DNA of 64,000 bases from Sycobia sp. Sy_11 (GCA_018907035.1 JACCIC010000215.1:1-64000); one strand, 5' to 3'; positions 1-10,625 are shown, counted from the first letter of the stretch. A program made the numbers and translations. The notes: generated by a model not told the origin, from the letters alone.

Positions 1-234
1 TCGCCATTCTCGATCTTCAAAGATTTGCGGCCGCCCAGAACGCTCCTTGTCTTCCACGTCGAAATCACCGCTTTTGAAGCGTCGAAACCATCCGCGAACA
101 CTTGAATCATCGACACAACCTTCTCCATAAGCCTCCTGAAGCAATCGATGCGTCTCGGCAGCAGATTTCTTCAAATTGAACCAATAAAGTGAAACTTCCC
201 GCAAATGACGTCGACTCGGCTCAAATTTCGACAT
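1..234 (-). CDS. mariner transposase, N-terminal part (cut by window edge)
   Basis: Reading leftward from the ATG at 234-232 there is an uninterrupted frame to the window edge, about 78 codons. It holds the helix-turn-helix region typical of mariner/SETMAR-type transposases: an LREVSLYWFNLKKSA segment, then SSVRGWFRRFKSGDFDVED and a KERSGRP motif. The family binds the element's inverted repeats through this region and cuts with a downstream DDD catalytic core, which would lie beyond position 1. No stop or frameshift is seen in the visible part, so this copy may be relatively young. Family assignment is firm; whether the full gene is intact cannot be judged here. Confidence 0.85.
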   Translation of the reverse strand, partial: MSKFEPSRRHLREVSLYWFNLKKSAAETHRLLQEAYGEGCVDDSSVRGWFRRFKSGDFDVEDKERSGRPQIFEDREWR

Positions 235-403
235 TTTCACGATATCAAAAATTTATGATGCGAAAAAATTTTAACTAATGTGTTAGTATGGAATTGTTGA
301 CATATGAATAAGCTTTGATTATGACATATGTAACCATTGAATACTCGCACAGTATTGGTGGCGCCATCTCTTACAAAAAACGGGAAAGACTTATTCACAC
401 TCC
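1..403 (-). mobile_element. mariner element, 5' end with leader and probable inverted-repeat end
   Basis: Upstream of the transposase start a leader runs to about 403, where the outward-facing end reads GGAGTGTGAATAAGTC and abuts a TA (404-405), the usual mariner target. The leader also carries AGAGATGGCGCCAC, a stretch shared with the leader of the mariner at 27733, which supports the boundary. The other end is outside the window. Confidence 0.6.
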
Positions 404-803
404 TAATATTTTTTCTATATGTATATTTCTTTATTCTTCTGCCTGCCTGTGTTACTTTTTTTCTCTCCATCTATCTTCCTTTCCTTTTATATGCACTTTG
501 TTACATGCATCCATGTAACTTTTCCTCGCTAATTTTACTTTTACCTTTATTTATTATTATTTTCATTTTGCAGGTTGTAGGCTGCTGCAATTCCCATTGC
601 ACTCTGTGATATGTATTGCACATATGTCTATTCAAACCGGCTAAGCCAAAAAGTTGCTTCATCTGTGAAAGCTACATTTGATGAAAGATTAGGATTATTA
701 TCTGTGGTTGCGATCATATTTATCCGAAACTTAACATGGCGACCGAAATCGTCTTTATTCAACTTGCGAACCAGTTTGACTTTAGATGGACGTAATATCG
801 TAA
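404..803. other. unassigned AT-rich stretch
   Basis: No recognisable gene. A frame is open on + from about 581 to 832 after a T-rich tract and CAG/TAG sites, but its protein matches no family I know and it has no good splice donor. It could be intron, untranslated sequence or a degraded exon. Confidence 0.3.
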
Positions 804-926
804 TTTATATTATATTGTATACAAAGGATTGACTTATATCATGCTGATACGAATGATAACACAAAATCTACCGACTTTTCTTCACTTGCTGTTGATCTTG
901 GACTGCCTGCTCTAGATAGGTCTTAA
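804..926 (+). CDS. possible 3'-terminal exon of an unidentified gene
   Basis: The frame is open from 804 and ends at TAA 924-926. Its last residues read like an ordinary hydrophilic protein tail (KSTDFSSLAVDLGLPALDRS). An AATAAA signal follows at 957-962, about 30 nt after the stop, as expected for a short 3' untranslated region. A possible acceptor AG lies at 825-826 after T-rich sequence. I do not recognise the protein and could not place upstream exons, so this is a weak call resting on the stop plus polyadenylation-signal spacing. Confidence 0.22.
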   Translation, partial: FILYCIQRIDLYHADTNDNTKSTDFSSLAVDLGLPALDRS

Positions 927-956
927 CATGACTATTCTATTTTCGTACAATTTCTC

Positions 957-962
957 AATAAA
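957..962 (+). terminator. AATAAA polyadenylation signal
   Basis: Canonical hexamer 31 nt after the TAA at 924-926. Such hexamers are frequent by chance in AT-rich DNA; it matters only if the upstream exon is real. Confidence 0.25.
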
Positions 963-1530
963 AGAGCAATTTAGAAATACTATTTTTAAAATTCGTCATG
1001 TTATCAAAAGATATTTACGTCTTAAATAGTGGTATGCTAACTGATACTTAAATCAGTATTAATCTTAAATGTTTTTGTAATTCAAAAATTCTTATCAGGT
1101 AGTTATAAATAGAGTGATTAATTTCTAAATTGTTTTAGAGACTTTATGAAACCAAATTCCAGATTACTATTTTTAATTTTTTTAACCGTTCATTCAGATG
1201 CTTTTACTTTTATTGATTTTTAACCGATTATAAAATATTATCGAGAGACTTAAAATGCTATGTGTTTTTTTGAGGAAAGGCTCATTTAGGATTGGTAAAG
1301 CTCCTATTACATTCTTCGACCGTTTCAACATACTGTTACAAAGTTTCAAAATAATGTTATATTTTCGAGATCTATTAGAAAGGGCAGACCATGGTGAGCA
1401 ATAAATGAAGACAAGTGAGTGGATGTTCTTTGCCTATTCACTGAAAATCTGCATAATTCCATTCGCACAGTTGCTCAAGAGCACGAAAGGAGTCTTCTTT
1501 ACACATGTACTAAAAATTGCGCTGTTCAGT

Positions 1531-1990
1531 CATTATAAATTAGAACTGGTTCACAAATTGAATGAAGACGATTTCAATCACCGTCTTAAGTTTTATAAAT
1601 ATGATGGAAAGTATAAATGGAAATCCTGTTAATAAATAAATATATATATAAATATAAATATATAATAAATGCTCAAATCTATCTTTTACAGATAAAGCAA
1701 CTTTCAACTGGACCGAAGTTTGAATAAATATCATTGCATATATTAAACGGTGGAAAATCCTCATTGGATGCGAGAAGATAAATCGCAGTATCCGTAGAAA
1801 TGAAATGTTTTACCCGAAATACTGAAAAGAATTATAGGGCCAAATTGATGTCAAATTAAATGGTCAAAACTATGAAATGATGCTTCGCGATCAAATAGTT
1901 TCTGCAATTATAGAAATAACCGGAGATAACTTTGAAGATATGTGATTTCAGCAGAATGATGTTCGTAAAAACGCATAGAAAAATATATAA
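1531..1990 (+). pseudogene. remnant of a Tc1/mariner-superfamily (DDE_3-like) transposase
   Basis: Fragments in several frames line up in the order expected for this transposase family: LVHKLNEDDFNHRLKFYK near 1545-1605, SFTDKATFNW near 1685-1715, WMREDKSQYP near 1765-1790, then an AIIEITGDNFED segment and FQQNDVRKNA at about 1905-1975. These correspond to the family's linker, the first catalytic-Asp region (SDEATF in intact members), the HWMRE/QYP motif and the QQDGAPPH region carrying a second Asp. Multiple stops and frameshifts make it a fossil. No inverted repeats were identified. The segment order is hard to explain by chance. Confidence 0.6.
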
Positions 1991-2970
1991 CAGTGAACGA
2001 ATGTAAAAGTAAAGTAGAGATCAAAATAAAAAGAATTGTGTATATAAGAAAGTAGAAATACATTGTAAAGGCAAAGCCGGAAGTGCGTCACTAATTTTGA
2101 TTTAATATCTTTTCATAGAGTCCATTCGCCGTTAATGTTAGTACCGAAAATTTCATAAAATTCGCGATTAGAAAGTCATTTTTATTTTGGGCGATAACGT
2201 CGTGATTTGTATTAAGAATTTAGTGAACAATTTTAAGTAATATTCGATTCGATTCGAGGAATGTTGTTTCTTATAAGATTGTTAGAGAAAACGTGGATTC
2301 AAAACAAATTAGATCCCAGTAACAAATATACGAGTCGCATGTTAGAACAAGTAAGAGACGGAAGAGGAGTCAAACAACTACTCAACCGAGGACGGTGTTA
2401 CCACAACAAGCGTGACTTGGAAGTTCCCTTAATCATTTGCTGAATATTAGACTGACTTCTATAAAAGCCACCATCGTTTACCTTCTGTGTAAATTTTTTT
2501 TGTTCTACCATCTGTATAATTTTTAATATTCTATCTTCTATACAAGGCACGTTTGAGTATATTATTTGTGATTCCGCTGTCAGCGTAGTTTATTGTTTCG
2601 TGAGTAAAATTCGTCAATAAAGCGTATTGCATCCTTTTCTAAAAGTTTTTATTCCTTCAGATGGTTTTCCTGTGAACAATCAAGAATAGATCCTCTAAGA
2701 CATAAGGTAGAGGTGTTATTTATTTTTTATCCTTTAAAAAAATAAGTTCTTTAATTTAAGAAAATGATACAATCGCTTGAAAATTCATTCAACGGATGGA
2801 TTCATTATTCAACTACCAACCTACCAATTATTCACTTTCCTTGAATTCTTTCAGTTGATTTGTTTAAGTATAATATAATACTAATTAGAAATTGTATTTA
2901 TGTCGATTGCTATGAAGTAAATTCATAAATATTTGTATAAGTTCTATAAAATATAGTATTTATAAAATAA
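1991..2970. other. no gene recognised
   Basis: AT-rich with scattered stops on both strands. A 60-codon frame at 2261-2443 matches nothing known to me. A TATAAAAG-like box near 2460 and an AATAAA near 2620 resemble the ends of a small retroelement, but no coding or terminal repeat supports that. Confidence 0.3.
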
Positions 2971-3179
2971 CTAGCATCCCCCGTCTCGGTTCGCTCGAGA
3001 TAATTAATTTAACCGATTTCATAAATAATTCAATAATATCTAAGTAAAAAGTACTCTATATATAAAAATCTATGTTTCTAAAAATAATTGACCGTGATTT
3101 ACCTATCGTCCCATCTGTATAAAAAGCTGTTCCAATGTCGCCTCCACTTCAAAAAGTTGATATTTTAGCGACCATTTTA

Positions 3180-3219
<40 letters not shown>

Positions 3220-4008
3220 GCATAATAAATGCGGCTTCAATGAAGAAAATTGGACTTTCGAGTTCGAGCGGTAGAAAAAAAAATGTGCAAGTGCCTCGAG
3301 ATGACGTTTACAGAGAGCATCATGTTCGGACTATAGGAAATATCTCGGGACGACTGCTATAGACAGTTTTGTGTTGGGGAGGTAGAATACAATTTCCAGT
3401 TATCCCAGGACGACTCTTACTGGGAGTGTGCGTGTTCGAATGATAGAATACGAACCTCTTCATAGAACTCGTACTGACATACCTGGACATCGTTTCCCAC
3501 CAACTATACACGAAATTCCTCGTAGAAGTCGTTCAAAAACATCTGGAAATCGCATTCTATCTACCGTCCGAATATGCAACTCCCTGTAGAAGTCGTTCCA
3601 TAACATCTAGAAATGGCATTCTATCATCCGAACATGAATCTCCCATTAGAAGTAGTCCCGACATACCTAATCATCGCTCCCTAACGACTAAACACAATAC
3701 TTCCCGTAGAAGTCGTTCGGAAAGACCTAGATAACGTGTTTTACCGTCCCAACACGAATCTTGCCATAGAAGTTGATTTCCTTATACCTGGATCTCGTTT
3801 TCCATCAACCAAATACAATATTCCCCGTCGAAATCATCCAGAGATACCTGGACATTGCATTCTATCATCCGAACACACAACTGCATGTATAAATCGTCTT
3901 GAGGCAACGGGATATCGTAATCAACCGCCCGTACATGCTAATACAATATTTCTCAGTAGAAACCGTATTTAAAATGTTTATATATAATATGTACAATATA
4001 ATATACAT

Positions 4009-4010
<2 letters not shown>
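2971..4010 (-). mobile_element. Helitron-like non-autonomous element with internal minisatellite (copy 1)
   Basis: The 3' end is at 2971: read on the minus strand it finishes in a short hairpin (TCTCG...CGAGA), then CGGGGGATG and CTAG, followed by T in the flank. A hairpin shortly before a CTRR terminus with a T flank is the signature of Helitron/Helentron 3' ends. The same end occurs in the opposite orientation at 63616. Between the end and about 3290 lies unique sequence with a TA microsatellite (3183-3216), then a 60-bp tandem array. No Rep/helicase is present, so it would be non-autonomous, similar in plan to minisatellite-bearing HINE/DINE elements. The 5' boundary is uncertain and fades into TA repeats near 4010. 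Confidence 0.55.
3290..3966. repeat. bidirectional 60-bp minisatellite
   Basis: Nine or so units with the landmark TAGAAGTCGTT recur on + at 3463, 3523, 3587, 3647, 3707, 3767, 3827, 3887 and 3957, so spacing is almost always exactly 60. To the left (about 3290-3452) roughly three units of the same family run in the opposite orientation (CTCGGGACGACTGCTATAG, CCAGGACGACTCTTACTGGG). The orientation switches near 3452. An open frame at 3736-3972 passes through several units because the period is a multiple of three; I see no sign that it is a real gene. Confidence 0.8.

Positions 4011-4014
<4 letters not shown>

Positions 4015-4050
<36 letters not shown>
4015..4050. repeat. (TA)n microsatellite
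   Basis: Perfect TA dinucleotide run separating the Helitron-like element from the PLE terminal fragment that follows. Confidence 0.9.
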
Positions 4051-4052
<2 letters not shown>

Positions 4053-4057
<5 letters not shown>

Positions 4058-4355
4058 ATATTTTTTATGTCTTACAGTCCAATCAAATCAATCGAAAACA
4101 ATACGTAACAATATCAATACATATCTACATTAAAACTCATACATCAATACACAAAAATAATAAAAATTCAAATTCAAATTAAAAATTATAATGACAGTCA
4201 GACTATCCTTGTTTACATTCACCCCCGTAGACTAATCTGAAAATAAAATATTAGCTGAAAAAATTTTTTGTTAGTAAAGTGCAGTCTGACTGTCCCCGAC
4301 ACCCTTACCTAATTGAAGACTTGTCCAACGTTTCGAGCTCGCTACGGCTCCTCAT
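4053..4355 (-). mobile_element. Penelope-like element terminal repeat fragment (PLE-1)
   Basis: Matches the terminal repeat of the other PLE copies: a TTACAGTCCAATCAAATCAA block, a CAGTCAGACTGTCC-type block, the compact intron region (CTGAAAATA to CCTTACC on +), and the ribozyme strand ending at CTCCTCAT (4355). The sequence stops inside the hammerhead core, so the 5' half of the ribozyme and all coding sequence are missing. Confidence 0.85.
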
Positions 4356-5281
4356 TTTGTGTATATTGTATATACTTACTTGATTCGCTTATTTTTTAAT
4401 AAAACTAAATACGAGTGGGTGGAAATTTTTCCAAAATTCATGTTTTCTAATGGATATTGTCTCTCAAATTCATTTTTTCTATTAAAAATTTTCCATAGGT
4501 AGCATAATCACCATCAATATGTCATAATGAAAATTATAAATATTAATATATATGCACTTATAAATAGACGAACGATATAAAAATTAGATGTTTTATTTTA
4601 GAAATCAATAACTTAATATTTTATATAAATTTTTATTACTTGAATATGATTAATTAAGTAATTTAAAGTTTACATTCTACCTTGCATTAAATTCGAAATT
4701 TATAAAGGAAAGCATATAATAAATGAAAATGTATATATGTGTACTATAAGCTTATTCTTAAAATCTGTTCATATCTCTCATAATTGAGTAACACACCAAT
4801 GCTAAAAAATTTATATTAGGGAAGATTCGTAATTAGAGTGCAGGCGACACAACGTTGTTGTTTTAATGGACCTAGGGATAGAAAAATTGTTAAAATATCT
4901 TTGTATTAATCATTAATGATTTAATATTATCCATACTAAAATGCAAAAGAGTTTAATTGTTAAACAGTATAATTAATAAGGAGCAGTAATTTATTACAAA
5001 TCATCACTTACAGAAGAAAACTATCAATATTAAATTACAGTTCGCATATTATAAGGAAGAATAAATAAAAATATTATATTTCTGTAACAAACAAAATTAC
5101 ATGCCTCAGTCACATAAGAAGTTCAAACATCATAAAATAGAATATTTAATTCAGTCATTAAGTGAAATTAATATATAGTAAACAAACTCTATATATCATT
5201 AACTTCATGAAATTTTTTTGGTTTACTGTACTATAAAATAAATTACGACAATCTGTACTCATCATACAACTATTGATATAA
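4356..5281. other. no gene recognised
   Basis: Very AT-rich, no long frames, no repeats shared with elsewhere in the window. Nothing supportable seen. Confidence 0.4.
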
Positions 5282-5474
5282 ATTAATAAATATTTTTTCA
5301 TTGATTTTACAGTCCAATCAAATCAATCGAAAACAATACGTATAAACAATATTAATACATATCTATATTGACATTAATACATCAATACACAAAAATAATA
5401 AAAATAAAACTTAAAATTAAAAATTATAAAGACAGTCAGACTGTCCTTGTATACAGTCACCCCCGTACACTAAT

Positions 5475-5544
5475 CTGAAAATATCATATTAGCTGAAAAG
5501 ATTTTGTTAGCAAAGTGCAATCTGACTGTCCCCAACACCCTTAC
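5475..5544 (-). other. compact spliceosomal-type intron in PLE-2 terminal repeat
   Basis: On the minus strand: GTAAGGGTGTTGGGG at the 5' side, a branch-point-like TTTGCTAAC, and TTTTCAG at the end, 70 nt in all. Same layout as in the other PLE copies; Drosophila virilis Penelope is known to carry a small intron near its 5' end. Confidence 0.65.
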
Positions 5545-5559
5545 CTAATTGAAGATCCC

Positions 5560-5600
5560 GTCCAACGTTTCGAGCTCGCTACGGCTCCTCATCAGGGACT
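5560..5600 (-). ncRNA. hammerhead ribozyme motif (PLE-2)
   Basis: Minus strand reads AGTCC-CTGATGAG-stem II-CGAAAC-GTT-GGAC. The two conserved core boxes CTGATGA and GAAA are intact. Stem II pairs GAGC with GCTC; stem I pairs GTCC with GGAC. Helix III is only the A-T/C-G of AAACGTT, the minimal type I form reported for PLEs, which would need pairing between two tandem copies to fold well. Predicted cut after GTT. Confidence 0.75.
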
Positions 5601-6805
5601 AAACTAAATCTTATATACTAATATATATATAACTTATCTCCACTACCAAATTTAGTAAATTAAATATAAATTCCCCCTCTACACAAATTGTTCAAAACCA
5701 ATCAATTTAATAAGGAATAATAAATATTGTCCAATTTACTAGACTCTAACATTAAATTCACATTATTCCGATTCCTGGAAATGTGAATACTTTCAAGACT
5801 CCCTTTTCTACTTATTTTTAATACCATGTTCTAAAATAACCACATTCACAAAATCAAAATAATGCAAAAATTTTAAACAATGCTCTTTTAAACCCGAAGT
5901 AATGTGAGCTACTTAAACTATATTTATGTTCATAAATTCTCTTTTTTAAATATCTATCTATTGCTCAATATAGTATTACAATCCGTACAATTAATTTTGT
6001 AAACAACTCCAGATTTTAAACATAAAACATCCTCATCTTTGCAATTATTAAACAACTTACTTAAATTATTGCTATTTTTAAAGAAAATTTGAATGTTAAA
6101 ATTCTGAAAATTACTTTTAATTCTTTCAGATAATCCTCTAACATATGGTAAGACAATAATTTCGCCTCTGGTAACATCAACTTGTTTATGTCTATTTTCG
6201 GCTTATAAATGTCAAACAATCTCTCAGCAATTAATCTGTTAATAAATTCAATTGGATAACCATTATTAATGAAAGTCTCTCTTACTATCTGTAAATTATT
6301 TTGTCTAAAATCATTATGTGACAATTTAATTGCTCTGTCAATGACACCCTTTAATGCTCCAATTTTGTTTCCGAATTGGTGGTGTGAATTAAAATCTAAA
6401 AACCTACCTGACCAAGTAGGCTTCCTGTACCAATTAAGTTTCACTTTATTATTACTACATCTAATGACATTAATGTCCAGAAAACTCAACTGATTATTGA
6501 CTTCAATTTCCTTTGTAAATTTAATTCTGTCATTTTCAGAATTAAAAACATCCACCGTTTCGTCCACAAAAATCTTCTGGAACAACTGTAAATATATCAT
6601 CAACATATCTCTTAAATATCATTGGTTCAAAAAGCAATTTTGACAAAGCTATACTTTTTAATTTGGCCATAACTAAATTATCTATAACCGGTGACAAAGG
6701 TGACCCAATTCGACATCCGTATTTTTGTTCATAAAATTTATTATCAAATGAAACACTTAAGTTATTAAAAACTAAATTAATTGCTTCAATAAATTCATTC
6801 AGTAA

Positions 6806-7512
6806 TGATAGTAATTTTATATGTGAATTCATTATCGCGAAGAATTTTTTGAGAAATAACCGTAATATAATCTTCCAAAAGGCGGACAAAGGTAATGTAA
6901 CAGTAGCTTTCAATAAAATTGATTACGTAAATAGTATAAATAATATATGAAATGATAATAGTACTTATTTGAAAATTGGTAATCCACACATCATTAAGCT
7001 ACAAAATAATTTGAAAGAGTTATTAAATAATTGGAAAAGAAATGAATATATAAATCATACTACATATAAATATTTAAAATGTCAAAATGGTACTGTAGCA
7101 AAATGTTATGGGCTTCCCAAGATTCATAAAGAAAATCTGACATTTATCTAGATTTTTATCTAATATATTGGTTCAGATAGTTGGAAGAACTAGTTCTAAT
7201 ATTAAGGATAGTTGGTGTTTTTACAATGAAATGAAAGATATTGTTCTTCCGAAAAACTACGAGATGATTTCATTGGATGTAGTATCTTTGTTTACAAATG
7301 TACCTTTAGAATTGTTGAATGATATTATACAGGAGAAGTGGCATGAAATTAATCTACATACAAAATTAACAATGAATGAATTTATTAAAGCAATTAATTC
7401 AGTTTTTAATAACTTAAGTGTTTCATTTGATAATAAATTTTATGAAAAAAATACGGATGTCGAATTGGGTCACCTTTGTCACCGGTTATAGCTAATTTAG
7501 TTATGGCCAAAG
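6806..7512 (+). pseudogene. PLE-2': inverted partner, RT N-terminal and palm part
   Basis: Beginning just after the junction, the + strand reads PLE RT: KNFLRNN..IIFQKADKGNVTVA, then KCYGLPKIHKEN (6969-7151), then SLDVVSLFTNVPLELLN (motif A, in 7168-7491) and a GCRIGSPLSP-like motif B. A deletion after GLPKIHKEN removes the conserved block between it and motif A, and the copy stops abruptly at 7512 before motif C. The left neighbour is another copy in the opposite orientation starting in the same part of the RT. Confidence 0.85.
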
Positions 7513-7861
7513 AAAAGATAATGAACAAGGGAATCATTAAATTATGCAATGAAGTACTGCCACTACAGCGCATCTGTGATTCCCATTTTGTGCACTATTC
7601 CATTCACAGGATCAATCCAAACAAAGTATGATCTTAGACACGTATATTAGGAATAATTGTTAATAATTCTTGGACAATGCTTATTAAAAGTAACACGTGC
7701 ACGAGAGATTAAATAGAAGATTGAAAGTTAGATATTCTGATAGCCGACGTACTGAAATTGATACCAGATAGTCTATGCTGAGCTGCACGTATAAGGGTAA
7801 GACCCATATAGAAGGAATGAACGATATCAAAAGAAATATAATAAATATAATGCGGTGGCGG
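7513..7861. other. no gene recognised
   Basis: Unique-looking AT-rich spacer between the PLE break and the LINE 3' end; nothing supportable seen. Confidence 0.4.
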
Positions 7862-9100
7862 ATTTTTTTTTTATAGAAGAGGAGAAAAATCCTTTATGGA
7901 TCCCGGGGCCTGTACGCGGGTATGTAGGAGTCTCCTTCGCTTAAGGTGCAAGCATAGCCACTAAAACGACCCCCTTGATACATTCCCCTTGACCGCTTCG
8001 CGCAGCTCTAAGAGGAGCTATAGGTCCGAGTCGCAGGGGCCCTTCTTTCCGGTGGTGTGTACAAAACAACCCAGGAACCGCCAATGTGGACATTAATTCT
8101 GGACTGCGCCACCGTGTTAGCCCTTAAGGAGCTCTCCCATCCTCAAACCTGCGTTTCTATTCGAGAATAATGGGTATAACACATGCGATAACTAACACCC
8201 GCGACCCAGAGACCGTCCGGTAGGAGCTCGCGACAACCAGCCCCTGTCTGGACACAAGGTCCATCACTCTTCCGCCGCTGGAATCCGGTCGCTCCACACA
8301 CCATTCTAGGATCATATCGTTAAAGTGTTCAGCCACGATCTGTTCATCCTGTGTCTTCCAAGTTATCTATGATAGCTTGTTAGTCACCTCTGGTTTGGTT
8401 TGATGTGAGGTAACAACTCACGTACGTGAGCTGGTTGCTCCTCACCCAAACATAGCCATTTCCAGTTACATGGTCCACGACTAAAAATCGCCGCGAGTTA
8501 GTTATTCAAATAGCTGTCGTCCCAAGATTATCCATATACTATCTCAGTTCATCTCTGTTACGATACTGTTCGCTAATGAGAGTCATATCAGCCCCTGCAT
8601 CGATGCAGATCTGAGCGAGTAGGTGATCAGTCGTCCTACTCCTATTTATGTTCCCTTGCAGAACTAGAACCATCTTGCCGTCTTCAAAGGGGCCACGCGA
8701 AAGACCGGGCAGACGTTAGATCCGACCACGTGCCTGCACCCGTCCGCGTTTGCGTGTCCAGGGCATAAGAAGCACATGGGATTAGCTTTACAGTGAGCCC
8801 CGTTTTGATCCTCTTGCCCGCAGCGATAGCAACAGGCACTTCTATTCGGGCATCTACAACGATGGCTCCGGTGGCCATAGCCTAAGCACCGACAGCATCT
8901 AGTTACTATGTCCCGCCTTCATACATGACAATTCACGAGGCCAATTCTCCCTGGTCAGCAACTTCAAGAATCCGACCTCATCCAAGACGATAATAGCAGC
9001 GCACTGCTCCACTGTATTAGATTATCGATAATCAAGCAGATTGCTCTTGAGAATCTCCCACACAGCTCCCCCGTGTTCGTACGTCGAATGGCTCTGATAT
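7862..9100 (-). mobile_element. R1-clade LINE, internally deleted copy
   Basis: Minus-strand fossil of the same LINE family as at 17577-22100. From 5' to 3': zinc-knuckle end of ORF1 (about 8900-8690), the endonuclease start at 8673 (MVLVLQGNINRSR), a YVSCYLTPN-like piece near 8450, then a jump to the RT C-terminal region (SSYRTVSGSRVLVIACVIP, about 8250-8190) and a 3' untranslated region alignable with 17590-17830. A T-run at 7864-7873 on + is the poly(A) tail. Most of ORF2 is deleted and several stops occur. Confidence 0.8.
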
Positions 9101-9124
9101 AATAATAATAATAATATTTTATTT

Positions 9125-9260
9125 TGTAACGTTCCTATCCCCCTCGGGATAACCTACGCGGTATCTTCCCAGGGTAGTTTGAGAGGGGAGGAAGTTTTTC
9201 AGGATCGGGCGGCGGTTTCAGGAAAATAATTTTACAAGAACACAGTATAAATTTTTTATA
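9125..9260 (-). repeat. inverted copy of the gypsy LTR end (IR-A, left arm)
   Basis: This 136-bp block is the near-perfect reverse complement of 16981-17116, the last part of the gypsy 3' LTR (TGTAACGTTCCTATCCCCCT at its left edge). It sits where a 5' LTR would be expected but in the wrong orientation, and is preceded by a short AAT repeat and the LINE copy. Confidence 0.9.
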
Positions 9261-9662
9261 CTATAAATAGTATAAAAAATTATTTATACAGGGACTAGTA
9301 TTATAAATCCGAAAAATTTATATTTGAATAAAGTTTATTATTTCTGAAATTACAGAATAATTTCTTTAAGCGGAAATTTTTTTTTAATTGTTTATAAAAA
9401 ACCGTATTTTTTCGATTTGTGTGCAAAGAGCCTAGTGGCGGTCTAAGCGACTAGGTGCTAAGGCGGGTTGAGCCGAAGCACGAAGTAATACAAATAGGAA
9501 ATTTATTTAAAATTTTATCGTTTTGAAAATAGAAAACTCAAATAATAGTTTTCTTATAAATAAAATAAAAAGAAATTATTTTCTCCGTTCCAGAAAGAGT
9601 TAAAATTTAAAATATTACACAGTATATTTTTTTTTTATATATAAATTTCAAATCTTGCTAAA

Positions 9663-10625
9663 ATGGCAAAACCGCGCGTGAGCTGGATCTATAAACTGAC
9701 GAAAGAGCAAATCGAACGAGAACTCGCTAAAAACAATTTACCTATAGAAGGTACAAAAGCGTATTTGCGACAAAATTTAATTTCATATGTACGGGCTCAC
9801 CCGGATCTCTTTTTCGACAAACCGGAAGATGAAAAAGACTTCAACGAAGATGTAAATCGAACTCAAGATCTTGAAGAAATTGAGGAAGAATTTCGTCAAT
9901 TACGTATGCAACTCTTAAACCAACAAGCAGCTGCATCAACGTCCAGTCCAGTCGTGGCACACCCAGCTGCGAACACACCTTTTAGCACTCCGCCTGCTAC
10001 TGTATACGTGCAGCAACCGTCGACTGCACAAGAAAACGCCAAAGTGATGGACCAAATGAGAAAGTGGAATTGTCACTTTGATTGCAAAAACTTACACTTT
10101 TTCCTCGAAAGGATGCATGAGTTAAAAAGAGCATATAATTTATCCGAACAGCAAATTTTGAATGGATTCCCGGAACTATTGCGAGGTGATGCACAATTAT
10201 GGCATAGGAATTATGCCTCAAATTTTAAAACGTTTTCGGAATTAGAAGAAGGGTTAAGAAAATTCTATTTATCACCTAGCGAACGTCGAAATCTTGGTCG
10301 ACAAATCCATAACCGTGTACAAGAATCTAATGAAGACATCCGTGCATTCGATAATTCATTAATTACACTAATGAGGCGTCGAGGAGGTTTTACGGAAGAA
10401 CAAAAAACCGAAACGATGTACTACAATATGCTCGCCGAATATAGATTACATATTCGTCGTGATGACGTCACAACAACGTCAGATATCGTCCAACAAGTAG
10501 AAGAGTATCTGGAAACCAAAAAACAGTGTGAGAGACAGAAAATTATGAAAAATCACACTTCCACACCAGCTCACTCTTCCAATCACACTTCCACCATCAA
10601 GAAAACCGGAGATCCGATTACATAA
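9663..10625 (+). CDS. gypsy Gag (capsid-like) protein
   Basis: A 320-codon frame from ATG 9663 (context AAAATGG) to TAA 10623-10625. The first 50 residues resemble a SAP-like helix-turn-helix (LTKEQIERELAKNNLPIEG), followed by an acidic, Gln-rich linker with a predicted coiled-coil flavour (about residues 60-90), a Pro/Ala/Thr spacer, and from about residue 125 the capsid-like helical region (MRKWNCHFD, WHRNYASNFKTFSELEEGLRKFYL). Such Gag proteins build the cytoplasmic particle and package the RNA. The zinc knuckles that should end the protein lie just after the stop in another frame, so the ORF is probably prematurely ended by a frameshift. Confidence 0.85.
   Translation: MAKPRVSWIYKLTKEQIERELAKNNLPIEGTKAYLRQNLISYVRAHPDLFFDKPEDEKDFNEDVNRTQDLEEIEEEFRQLRMQLLNQQAAASTSSPVVAHPAANTPFSTPPATVYVQQPSTAQENAKVMDQMRKWNCHFDCKNLHFFLERMHELKRAYNLSEQQILNGFPELLRGDAQLWHRNYASNFKTFSELEEGLRKFYLSPSERRNLGRQIHNRVQESNEDIRAFDNSLITLMRRRGGFTEEQKTETMYYNMLAEYRLHIRRDDVTTTSDIVQQVEEYLETKKQCERQKIMKNHTSTPAHSSNHTSTIKKTGDPIT

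Larger units (their letters stand above)
5282..6805 (-). pseudogene. PLE-2: 3' half of a Penelope-like element (RT C-terminus, GIY-YIG, terminal repeat)
   Basis: On the minus strand from the junction near 6805: the end of the reverse transcriptase palm (GCRIGSPLSP motif B, then YVDDIFTVVP motif C in a shifted frame near 6595-6620), the RT thumb region (LNWYRKPTWSGRFLDFNSHH), the FNNCKDEDV..K linker, a degraded GIY-YIG endonuclease (about 5700-6010), then the ribozyme and terminal repeat to 5282. PLEs encode RT fused to a GIY-YIG nuclease and copy themselves by target-primed reverse transcription. Frameshifts between 6542-6913 and 6061-6606 and stops in the nuclease make this copy dead. It is joined 5'-to-5' with an inverted second copy. 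Confidence 0.88.

Noticed and set aside
3290..3966. CRISPR-like array
   Set aside because: Units are contiguous and diverged with no unique spacers, in an insect genome; it is a minisatellite.
3736..3972. 78-codon open frame read as a gene
   Set aside because: It runs through 60-bp tandem units; the frame stays open because the unit length is a multiple of three. No known family or start context supports it.
8684..8878. 64-codon minus frame as a separate gene
   Set aside because: It is an out-of-frame reading of the R1 ORF1 zinc-knuckle region.
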